Made by a program: the position numbers and the translations under genes. From Pseudomonadota bacterium (lineage in GTDB: Bacteria > Pseudomonadota > Gammaproteobacteria > Burkholderiales > Ferrovaceae), in NCBI GenBank assembly GCA_021804345.1, contig JAJZHV010000007.1, positions 1 through 13,602 on the forward strand: a stretch of DNA of 13,602 bases. The letters are read 5' to 3'. Below are positions 7,961 through 13,602 of this stretch, piece by piece; within the stretch, counting starts at the first letter, position 1, and every line of letters starts with the position of its first letter. A model generated the notes under the pieces. That model had not been told where the DNA came from. It did not search any database and saw nothing but the letters and a program-made list of their open reading frames with translations.

Positions 7961-9645
7961 GCGAAAAAACGAAACCGTTGTAAATCACCTTTCACCTCAA
8001 ACCGGACCTGGGTGCCCTTGCCCCCCAACAAGGCCTGCCTGAGCCACGTGCGCGTATGCTGCGGCACACTGAGAGGAACATAGCGCCATACCGCCTGCGG
8101 CGAGGCGCGCGTCAATTCACCGCTCAAGTGGGACTCTCCAGGCCCTGCAGGCCCCAGCGTCAAATCGCCCCCCAGCATACCCGCCAGGTCCTCATTGGAC
8201 AGGGTCAGTTGCCGGATATGCACCTGAGTTTGAGCGTGACGGTTTTTCCAGGAGGCCTCGGCGGAAAAAGTTTGCAACTGCAGGGGCAGGGCAAAGACCT
8301 GGGCAAGATCCAGCACCAGATCCTTGCCCTGGCCCTTGAGTTGCCCGCCCTGCGTGTTGGCCTGCACCTGTCCGGTAAAGTCGCGGATGGCATTCAGGGA
8401 ATGTCCATAGCGCCCTTGAAAATGCTCAAAATCGCCCTTGAACTGGTAGTCCTCCGGTTGCTCCAGAGGGCCGTTCCAATTGGCTTCGAGGGCTGCAACA
8501 TGCCCTTTGAGATGAGCGTCCTGTAGCTGTTGGCGCAGCGCCGCTGGCACGGGCAAAGCACCCAGCAGTTCGGCCAGATGATCCAGATACAGCTGATTTA
8601 GGGAGAGCAGCCCCCCCGTCTTCTCGAAGATCAGATGCAAATCCAGCGGCGGCGTGAGAAGGGAATGATCCCCGTTTTCCAGGGTCAATTGCCGGGTACT
8701 CACCTCCACACCAGTATCCAGCGTACGCAAGGAAATCATCCCGCGCAAACGCTCCAGATTCAGGGGGATCAATGCCGGGTCCAGTTGCCCCTGAACGTGG
8801 TGCACATCCAGGTCGGCCTGAACACCCCACTGTTGACCAGGCTCTAAAGTGGCCGTCAATTTGATGTGCCCGTAAGCATGTTGCAGTTGATTCAGGGCGG
8901 GAGTCCATGGCTTGAGCGCCGCCAGATCTGCCTGGTAGGCCTCGGCGCTCACTTGCGCGCTCCAGCGCTGGAATTGGCCCAGATCAGAGCCGTAAAAATC
9001 CGCTTGCAGGCTGACTGGGGCAGCCAGTTTTTGAGGCGGAGCAAAGGCAAGCACAAGCCCATGGTGCTCCCCCTGATTGCTCAAGGACAACTCGCCCTGG
9101 TCCAGCTTCAACAGGGGCGCTTGCAAGGCCTCATCCCGCCAATACAATGTGGCATGGGTGATATGGATATAACCCTGGTGCAGCAGCCAGTCCACAAAAG
9201 GGCTAGGGCCGGCCTGGGGCTGAGGAAGAGGGATTCCCGACAAAAAAAACCGCCCTTGGGCATCGCGACCGAGAGTGAGCGTGGGACCGTCGATGAGCAA
9301 GGCCTGCAGATCGATGCGTCCCTGGAAAAAACTCAGCAAGGACAGGCGCCCTTCCACCCGATCCAGATGCAAACCCGGGTTGCCCTGCGCATCGTCAATC
9401 GTGACCTGTTCCAGTACCACCGTTGGCAACCAGCGAAAACCCACCGAATGCAGGGCGCCAACCTCAATCCGCAAGCCGGTTTGCTGCTGGAAGACGGCCA
9501 TCAATTGGGCACGGTATTGATCCACATGATGCAGGATCACCCATTGCACCCCCCCCCACCCCAAAGCCATGAGCAGGGCGGCCACCGTCCCACCCCAAAG
9601 CAAAGCGCGTCGTGAAAAATGCAGAATATGCCGATAGATCATCAT
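7903..9645 (-). CDS. yhdP: YhdP family protein, N-terminal part (ends after frame change)
   Basis: This is the 580-codon N-terminal part of a YhdP/AsmA-like envelope protein. A basic segment (YRHILHFSRRALLW) and one hydrophobic membrane span about residues 14-38 are followed by the family's opening, YRAQL...QQTGLRIEVG...GFRWLPTVVLEQV. Long beta-rich repeats come after that. The recognisable sequence stops at VKGDLQRFRFF (about 550-561). The last ~20 residues (starting ACKRRSPRPNC) are basic and unlike the family, so they are read out of frame. The family match resumes in the -1 frame. The start is one of two adjacent ATGs (9645, 9642). A GTG at 9681 keeps the frame, but it adds non-family residues and would put the TATAAT inside the gene. 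It is divergent from ilvE. Confidence 0.85.
   Translation of the reverse strand: MMIYRHILHFSRRALLWGGTVAALLMALGWGGVQWVILHHVDQYRAQLMAVFQQQTGLRIEVGALHSVGFRWLPTVVLEQVTIDDAQGNPGLHLDRVEGRLSLLSFFQGRIDLQALLIDGPTLTLGRDAQGRFFLSGIPLPQPQAGPSPFVDWLLHQGYIHITHATLYWRDEALQAPLLKLDQGELSLSNQGEHHGLVLAFAPPQKLAAPVSLQADFYGSDLGQFQRWSAQVSAEAYQADLAALKPWTPALNQLQHAYGHIKLTATLEPGQQWGVQADLDVHHVQGQLDPALIPLNLERLRGMISLRTLDTGVEVSTRQLTLENGDHSLLTPPLDLHLIFEKTGGLLSLNQLYLDHLAELLGALPVPAALRQQLQDAHLKGHVAALEANWNGPLEQPEDYQFKGDFEHFQGRYGHSLNAIRDFTGQVQANTQGGQLKGQGKDLVLDLAQVFALPLQLQTFSAEASWKNRHAQTQVHIRQLTLSNEDLAGMLGGDLTLGPAGPGESHLSGELTRASPQAVWRYVPLSVPQHTRTWLRQALLGGKGTQVRFEVKGDLQRFRFFACKRRSPRPNCAMTRIGPC
7927..7971 (-). other. yhdP: frame-change site in yhdP: T TTT TTC heptamer plus stem
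   Basis: On the minus strand the N-terminal frame reads CGT TTT TTC GCG at 7971-7960. Stepping back one base at T TTT TTC gives TTT CGC GTG CAA, which is exactly the frame of the C-terminal part. The heptamer (7969-7963) has the X XXY YYZ form of -1 slippery sites. After a 7-nt spacer, AGCGCA (7955-7950) can pair with TGCGCT (7932-7927) across a 17-nt loop. An SD-like AAAGGTGA lies about 15-16 nt upstream. A seventh T would also restore the frame, so a lost base (mutation or sequencing error) explains it equally well. Confidence 0.6.
9549..9557 (-). repeat. yhdP: nine-G homopolymer in the yhdP membrane-span codons
   Basis: Nine consecutive C on the plus strand (G on the coding strand), preceded there by GGGGT, encode part of the GWGGV stretch in the N-terminal membrane span. 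The frame is open as read here. Tracts of this length are prone to slippage during replication. A change of one base would end translation early. Confidence 0.8.
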
Positions 9646-9654
9646 AAGCTGCGG

Positions 9655-9660
9655 ATTATA
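9655..9660 (-). promoter_or_regulatory. -10 element TATAAT for yhdP
   Basis: A perfect TATAAT on the minus strand ends 9 nt before the ATG at 9645. Transcription would begin about 9648-9646, within a few bases of the start codon. No Shine-Dalgarno is visible before that ATG (CCGCAGCTT), so the message may be leaderless. I find no good -35 hexamer at 16-18 bp spacing (GTGTGG is the nearest), which weakens the call. Confidence 0.4.
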
Positions 9661-9751
9661 CGGGTTTGTTCCCTGCACCACACGGGCCTGCTGCGCTCGA
9701 TCCGGTCAGTGCCTGGGCGTGTCTCATCTGGTGAGGCGCGTCGAGTTCCGC

Positions 9752-9774
9752 TAGAATGGGAGTTTTTGGTGGAG
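9752..9774 (+). promoter_or_regulatory. possible ilvE promoter -10 and ribosome binding site
   Basis: TAGAAT at 9752-9757 is a reasonable -10. A poor -35 candidate TGGTGA lies 17 bp upstream (9729-9734). Transcription would start near 9764 and give a leader of about 20 nt. That leader carries GGAG at 9771-9774, 9 nt before the ilvE ATG. The GGAG site is convincing and the promoter only suggestive. Confidence 0.35.
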
Positions 9775-9783
9775 TAATTCACG

Positions 9784-10710
9784 ATGTCCATGTCTGACCG
9801 CGATGGGGTGATCTGGTTCGATGGTCGACTGGTGGATTGGCGCAGCGCCAATACCCATCTGTTGACGCATTCCCTGCACTACGGTCTGGCTGTATTTGAA
9901 GGGGTGCGTGCGTACGAGACCCCGACAGGAACAGCCATCTTCAGGCTGAAGGAGCATACCGAACGCCTGTTGCGCTCGGCCCATATCCTGCAAATTCCGG
10001 TTCCCTTTTCTCTCGACGCGTTGATGCGCGCCCAACAGGAAGCCGTTGTGGGCAACGCCCTAAAATCCTGCTATATCCGTCCCATCATTTACCTCGGTTC
10101 GGAAAAAATGGGGGTGTCCCCCAAGGGCGCCAAAACCCATGTGGGCATTGCGGCCTGGCCCTGGGGCGCCTATTTGGGGGAAGCGGCCCTGGAACAAGGC
10201 ATTCGGGTCAAGACTTCTTCCTACACACGGCATCACCCTAATATCACCCTGTGCAAGGCCAAGGCCAGCGGCAACTACATGAATTCTATTCTGGCCAATA
10301 ATGAAGCCACTGCCGACGGTTATGACGAGGCTCTGTTGTTAGATCCGGATGGCTTTGTGGCAGAGGGCTCAGGCGAGAACATCTTTATTGTCAAACGCGG
10401 CGTATTGCATACCCCAGACCTTTCCAGTGCACTGGAAGGAATCACTCGCGACAGCATCATACAGTTGGCGCAGGAGTTGGGCCTATCGATTCACGAGCGG
10501 CGTATTTCGCGAGATGAACTCTACTGCGCCGATGAGGCTTTTTTTACGGGCACCGCCGCCGAGGTCACTCCAATCCGGGAAGTGGATCGGCGCCTCATTG
10601 GCAGCGGACAGCGGGGTCCGATTACAGCGCGCTTGCAGGCTGCTTATTTTGACTGCGTTTTGGGGAAAGCGCCCAACCACGCAGACTGGTTGACTTTTGT
10701 CGCGCACTGA
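9784..10710 (+). CDS. ilvE: branched-chain amino-acid aminotransferase
   Basis: IlvE is a cytoplasmic PLP enzyme of fold type IV. It catalyses the last step of valine, leucine and isoleucine synthesis, transferring the amino group from glutamate to the branched 2-oxo acids. At 308 aa it has the normal length. Visible family text includes HSLHYGLAVFEGVRAY (29-44), RLLRSAHIL (61-69), YIRPIIYLGSEKMG (97-110), the Schiff-base lysine K160 in CKAKASGNYMNS, EGSGENIF (194-201) and GITRDSII (219-226). TGTAAEVTPIREVD near the end is also typical. The ATG at 9784 has GGAG 9 nt upstream. A second in-frame ATG lies two codons later. It is divergent from yhdP and followed after 78 bp by the zinc-finger gene and waaF. 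Confidence 0.96.
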   Translation: MSMSDRDGVIWFDGRLVDWRSANTHLLTHSLHYGLAVFEGVRAYETPTGTAIFRLKEHTERLLRSAHILQIPVPFSLDALMRAQQEAVVGNALKSCYIRPIIYLGSEKMGVSPKGAKTHVGIAAWPWGAYLGEAALEQGIRVKTSSYTRHHPNITLCKAKASGNYMNSILANNEATADGYDEALLLDPDGFVAEGSGENIFIVKRGVLHTPDLSSALEGITRDSIIQLAQELGLSIHERRISRDELYCADEAFFTGTAAEVTPIREVDRRLIGSGQRGPITARLQAAYFDCVLGKAPNHADWLTFVAH

Positions 10711-10768
10711 ATCGAGAATGCAGCTTTGAACAGCCTTGGCCTCCCTCAACACTGGCCAGGTTTCGATT
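10710..10768 (+). other. imperfect inverted repeats between ilvE and the zinc-finger gene
   Basis: Outer arms AATCGA (10710-10715, starting in the ilvE stop) and TCGATT (10763-10768) are complementary. Inside them CCTTGGCC (10734-10741) can pair with GGCCAGG (10754-10760) apart from one bulged base. No T tract follows, so this is not a classical terminator. It might be an attenuating or processing structure, or chance. Confidence 0.25.
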
Positions 10769-10788
10769 GCACATGACTGGGACCCCCG

Positions 10789-10992
10789 ATGACCACTTCT
10801 ACCGCACTGAATCAAAAAGTCGTTGAGGTTACTGCTCACGACCTTCCTTTGCATTGCCCCCTGCCCAGCGTCAAACTGTGGGACACCCACCCCCGTGTTT
10901 TTCTGGATGTGGCCCGAACAGGCTCTGCACAATGCCCATATTGCGGAACGCACTATACCTTAGCAGGCGGCGCTATCCCCGCGGGGCATTGA
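10789..10992 (+). CDS. small CHCC-type zinc-finger protein
   Basis: This 67-aa protein matches the zf-CHCC family, which also covers the mitochondrial complex I subunit NDUFS6. Likely zinc ligands are C23, H34 (in WDTHPRVFLDV), C49 and C52 (in AQCPYCGTHYTL), in the expected C-H-C-C order. The bacterial role is not established. Complex I assembly or another redox role would be a guess from homology. The ATG at 10789 has only a weak GGGA upstream, and the 78 bp before it contain inverted repeats. It ends 8 bp before waaF and is probably co-transcribed with it. Family is clear, function open. Confidence 0.88.
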   Translation: MTTSTALNQKVVEVTAHDLPLHCPLPSVKLWDTHPRVFLDVARTGSAQCPYCGTHYTLAGGAIPAGH

Positions 10993-11000
10993 TTCACCTG

Positions 11001-11999
11001 ATGTCTGCCTGCAAGGCGCTGGTGGTGGGGCCCGCCTGGGTGGGGGATGCCGTTCTGGCCCAGCCCCTGCTGGCGGCCTTGCGCCACAATCATCCCGAGG
11101 AAGTCCTGCATGTGCTGGCACCACCCTGGACCCATGGGGTGTTGACGCGCATGCCGCAAGTGGCCCAGGTCCTGACCAATCCCTTCGCCCATGGACAATT
11201 GGCCCTGGGGCAACGACGGGCCCTGGGGCGACAGCTGGCGCAGGCCGGATACACACGGGCTATGCTGCTGCCCAATTCGTTCAAATCCGCCCTCGTCCCC
11301 TGGTTTGCGCAAATTCCCATCCGTACCGGCTACGTGGGAGAAATGCGCGGGTTGCTACTGAATGATGCGCGGGTTCTGGATGCGTCCGCCTACCCTTTGA
11401 TGGTCGAACGCTTTGCCGCATTGGCTTATCCTGCCACGACGCCCTTACCCAGGCCTTTACCACCGCCCCGTCTGAGCCCCAATCTGGTGGAACAGCGCCA
11501 TTCCCTGAACCGACTGGAACTGAATTCGGAGGCACCCGTCCTGGTGCTATGCCCGGGTGCTGAATATGGCCCCGCCAAGCAATGGCCTGCCCGGCATTTT
11601 GCGGTGTTGGCGCAGCATGGGATCGCTCAGGGTCACCAGGTCTGGATCATGGGTTCGGCCAAAGATCGGGCTATGGGAGATGCCATTCGAGCACTGGCAC
11701 CCGGCCCAATCTGGAATCTGTGTGGCAAAACCAGATTGTCGGAAGCCGTGGATTTGATGGCCTTAGCGGACTTGGTCGTCAGCAACGACTCGGGATTGAT
11801 GCATGTGGCCGCTGCGTTGGGGCGCCCCTTAAAAGCGCTGTTTGGCTCCTCCAGTCCGCGCTTTACGCCACCGCTATCCGATCAGGCGCACGTGTTTAGT
11901 CTGCACTTGCCCTGCAGCCCCTGTTTCAAGCGTACTTGTCCCTTGGGACACACGAATTGCCTGGAACATCTGCTGCCAGAACAACTGCTAGCGGATTGA
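11001..11999 (+). CDS. waaF: LPS heptosyltransferase II
   Basis: WaaF (RfaF) adds the second L-glycero-D-manno-heptose to the inner core of lipopolysaccharide, using ADP-heptose at the inner face of the cytoplasmic membrane. It is a GT9-family, GT-B fold enzyme. From the ATG at 11001 it has 332 aa, close to the usual size. Visible blocks are KALVVGPAWVGDAVLAQPLL (5-24), LLPNSFKSALVPW, CPGAEYGPAKQWPARHF, NDSGLMHVAAALGRP, and the family-typical Cys-rich tail CSPCFKRTCPLGHTNC. The frame is open back to 10854, but those 49 extra codons overlap the zinc-finger gene and lack family features. A TTG at 10989 is a lesser alternative. Shine-Dalgarno is weak: the GCGGGG upstream is distant and lies in a palindrome (10977-10986). 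It ends 6 bp from the convergent nucleotidyltransferase gene. Confidence 0.94.
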   Translation: MSACKALVVGPAWVGDAVLAQPLLAALRHNHPEEVLHVLAPPWTHGVLTRMPQVAQVLTNPFAHGQLALGQRRALGRQLAQAGYTRAMLLPNSFKSALVPWFAQIPIRTGYVGEMRGLLLNDARVLDASAYPLMVERFAALAYPATTPLPRPLPPPRLSPNLVEQRHSLNRLELNSEAPVLVLCPGAEYGPAKQWPARHFAVLAQHGIAQGHQVWIMGSAKDRAMGDAIRALAPGPIWNLCGKTRLSEAVDLMALADLVVSNDSGLMHVAAALGRPLKALFGSSSPRFTPPLSDQAHVFSLHLPCSPCFKRTCPLGHTNCLEHLLPEQLLAD

Positions 12000-12005
12000 A
12001 CCGCT

Positions 12006-12623
12006 TCAACTGTTCAAACCCGTAGGCCGCGCCAGCCAACTCTGCCAGTCTGCAGGGGTGTCCACGTCCAGCAGGATTCCGGGATCGTTTACGTCCAGCC
12101 AATGAATGGAGTCGGCACACTGCTGCAGCAAGGCACGCGCCCCCTGGTCCCCCTTCAAACGCATCAGCGCCGGGCCAAAGGAACGGGAAAAGCCCACCGG
12201 ATTACCGCGCTGCCCGCGATACCGACAGGCCACCACAGAAGCACCCGCTTCCAGCGCCACCTTGATCTGCGCCACGGTGTGCGGAGAAACCCCTGGCATA
12301 TCCGCTAAGGCAATGATCCATCCGTGCGCCTGCTCGCAGGCCGCAAGACCACAACGCAGCGAGCGGGACAAGCCGCCTGAGTCCTCGGAAGCATCTGGGT
12401 TCTGGGGCGTTGAAGGCACCTGCACCACCTGAAAACCTGCCACCTGATACAGCGCGCACAGCCCTGGGGCGTGCTCAGCCACCACAGCCACTTTGCAGGA
12501 CAGGCCCTGCAAGGCACGAGCGGACAAGGAGGCCAGCGCTGTTCCTGTGGCATCGGTCTGGAGCAGCTTGTTGGCGCCAAAACGCGTGCCATGCCCTGCG
12601 GCCAGCAAAATGGCACAAATCAC
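12006..12623 (-). CDS. MocA/MobA-like nucleotidyltransferase
   Basis: This is a 205-aa NTP transferase of the MobA-like fold, probably a molybdenum cofactor cytidylyl- or guanylyltransferase. The nucleotide-binding loop LLAAGHGTRFGANKLL spans 6-21. GGLSRSLRCGLA (83-94), ALADMP (105-110), the RGNPVGF block (139-145), GDQGARALL (158-166) and DVDTP (187-191) follow in the order seen in MocA-type enzymes. The start is a GTG at 12623, three codons before the conserved core. No good Shine-Dalgarno precedes it directly. A strong GAGG 26 nt or more upstream instead serves an 8-codon reading frame whose stop overlaps this GTG. It follows xdhC by 30 bp. MocA (CTP) versus MobA (GTP) choice is not resolved, but the XdhC partner favours MocA. 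Confidence 0.87.
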   Translation of the reverse strand: MICAILLAAGHGTRFGANKLLQTDATGTALASLSARALQGLSCKVAVVAEHAPGLCALYQVAGFQVVQVPSTPQNPDASEDSGGLSRSLRCGLAACEQAHGWIIALADMPGVSPHTVAQIKVALEAGASVVACRYRGQRGNPVGFSRSFGPALMRLKGDQGARALLQQCADSIHWLDVNDPGILLDVDTPADWQSWLARPTGLNS

Positions 12624-12646
12624 AGAAAGAGGGCCCCACAGGCCAT
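12620..12646 (-). CDS. possible 8-codon coupling ORF between xdhC and the nucleotidyltransferase gene
   Basis: On the minus strand an ATG at 12646 has GAGG 5 nt upstream and encodes MACGALFL. It then stops at a TGA that overlaps the GTG start of the downstream gene (GTGA). The good ribosome site and stop-start overlap suggest it could deliver ribosomes to that GTG by reinitiation. The peptide itself resembles nothing I know. It may be chance. Confidence 0.3.
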   Translation of the reverse strand: MACGALFL

Positions 12647-12653
12647 GGCAACC

Positions 12654-13602
12654 TCAGCAGGAATGGCGTTCGACTAGGTGACGATCATGCCGTAGCGCAA
12701 TCAATTCCGCAAGAATGGCGATGGCGATTTCCGGGGGCGTCCGGCTTCCGATGGGAAGCCCCACGGGGCCTCGCAAACGCCCAATCTGTGCGGGCGTCAG
12801 GTCAAACAAGGTCAGACGCTCACGGCGTTTGGCCTGCGTTTGTTTCGATCCGATTGCGCCCACGTAAAATGCGTCCGATTTGAGCGCTTCCAGCAGGGCC
12901 AGATCATCCTGCTTGAGATCATGGGCCACGGCCACGATGGCCGTGTGCGCATCAGGCCGGTGCTGGATGATAAAATCGTCGGGCATGTGGGTGCTGAGTC
13001 CACAGGTTTCCGCCCTCCAGGAGCGCTGGAACTCTGGCCGAGGGTCGCACACGCTGATGTCATAATCCAGGGTTTTTGCCAACTCCACCAGATAGCGGGT
13101 GATTTCCCCTGCACCAATGATCAAGAGGCGCCAACGGGGGCCATACCGCATCCGTAACCGGTGGGGCGAAACCTGCAACAGGTCGGAGAATCCGGCATCA
13201 CTGTGCCATCCAGCAACCGTCTCCTCCAGGGTGACCTGACCCGTGGCCAAGTCTAGAGTACGGATGACGCAGCGCCCCTGGCGCAAATAGTGAAGCAGCT
13301 CCAGCAAGGGCTGTACCTCCTGAAGTGGCTCAAGAACCAGTGCCATCCGGCCCCCACAGGGCAATCCAAACTGTCGGGCCTGATCGGCGCTGACACCATA
13401 TTCAAGGATTTCCGGTTTGCCTGGAAATTGTTGGTGCACGCGCTGCAACAAATCGGTTTCAATACACCCCCCTGACAGGGAGCCCACAAATAATCCGTCC
13501 TGGCGAATCGCCAGCAGGGAACCCACAGGCCGTGGAGAAGAGCCCCAAGTCTGGACCAATGTGACCAGAAGCACTGGAAAACGGTCCTGCAACCAGCTTT
13601 GG
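12654..13602 (-). CDS. xdhC: XdhC/CoxI family molybdenum-enzyme maturation protein (5' end cut by window edge)
   Basis: XdhC-family proteins bind molybdenum cofactor, protect and help sulfurate it, and insert it into xanthine-dehydrogenase-like hydroxylases. They act in the cytoplasm. The visible ~316 codons contain the N-terminal XdhC/CoxI block VTLVQTWGSSPRPVGSLLAI, then SGGCIETDLL and FGLPCGG. The C-terminal Rossmann domain follows, with LLIIGAGEITRYL, CDPRPEF, AHDLKQDDLALLEAL, FYVGAIGSKQTQAKRRERL and PIGSRTPPEIAIAILAE. The reading frame continues past the right edge (codons for QSWL precede the TTG at 13592), so the true start lies outside. It is upstream of and close to the MocA-like gene, a common pairing. 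The target enzyme is not visible here. Confidence 0.92.
   Translation of the reverse strand, partial: QSWLQDRFPVLLVTLVQTWGSSPRPVGSLLAIRQDGLFVGSLSGGCIETDLLQRVHQQFPGKPEILEYGVSADQARQFGLPCGGRMALVLEPLQEVQPLLELLHYLRQGRCVIRTLDLATGQVTLEETVAGWHSDAGFSDLLQVSPHRLRMRYGPRWRLLIIGAGEITRYLVELAKTLDYDISVCDPRPEFQRSWRAETCGLSTHMPDDFIIQHRPDAHTAIVAVAHDLKQDDLALLEALKSDAFYVGAIGSKQTQAKRRERLTLFDLTPAQIGRLRGPVGLPIGSRTPPEIAIAILAELIALRHDRHLVERHSC

Noticed and set aside
5429..9645. yhdP as two independent genes
   Set aside because: The C-terminal frame begins in mid-domain, lacks a membrane anchor or signal and a ribosome site, and continues the family match exactly where the first frame loses it.
10854..11000. Upstream extension of waaF to 10854
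   Set aside because: The 49 extra residues are the zinc-finger gene read in another frame. Heptosyltransferases begin just before the VVGPAWVGD motif.
11997..12018. TTGAAC / GTTCAA inverted repeat at the waaF and nucleotidyltransferase convergent ends as a two-way terminator
   Set aside because: The stem is only 6 bp, A+T-rich, and has no T tract on either side.
1..13602. tRNA or rRNA genes, CRISPR arrays, insertion sequences, att sites
   Set aside because: I saw no cloverleaf, no spaced direct repeats and no transposase or integrase text. Every open stretch is accounted for by housekeeping genes.

Overview
The window looks like ordinary chromosomal DNA of a Gram-negative, moderately GC-rich member of the Pseudomonadota. 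LPS heptosyltransferase II, a YhdP-type envelope protein, TldD and a CHCC zinc-finger protein between ilvE and waaF support this. The neighbour pairs accA-tilS, yhdP-nitrilase-tldD-aroG and ilvE-zinc finger-waaF remind me most of Betaproteobacteria or Acidithiobacillia. That placement rests on memory of gene order, not on a search. There are no RNA genes, insertion sequences, phage genes or CRISPR arrays, and no stretch above 300 bases lacks a gene.

Left arm (1-9645, all minus strand). In transcription order: yhdP (split into two frames), a Nit1-type carbon-nitrogen hydrolase, tldD, aroG (DAHP synthase), a small DUF4337 membrane protein, accA, and the 5' part of tilS, which runs off the left edge. 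Gaps are short (3-84 bp) or negative, so most of this could be one or two transcription units. A second promoter may lie just upstream of aroG.

Centre (9646-9783) is a 138-bp divergent promoter region. It serves yhdP on the left, where a perfect TATAAT sits so close to the ATG that the mRNA may be leaderless. It serves ilvE on the right, which has a conventional leader and Shine-Dalgarno.

Right arm. The plus-strand run ilvE, CHCC zinc-finger protein, waaF (9784-11999) converges, with only 6 bp between stop codons, on a minus-strand pair. That pair is an XdhC-family protein, cut by the right edge, followed by a MocA/MobA-like nucleotidyltransferase. It points to maturation of a molybdenum hydroxylase whose structural genes are probably just outside the window.

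The most notable observation is that yhdP is interrupted by a -1 frame change at a six-T run reading T TTT TTC. A small GC-rich stem can form 7 nt downstream. This may be programmed frameshifting, a real mutation, or a homopolymer sequencing error. I see no clearly new multi-gene system.
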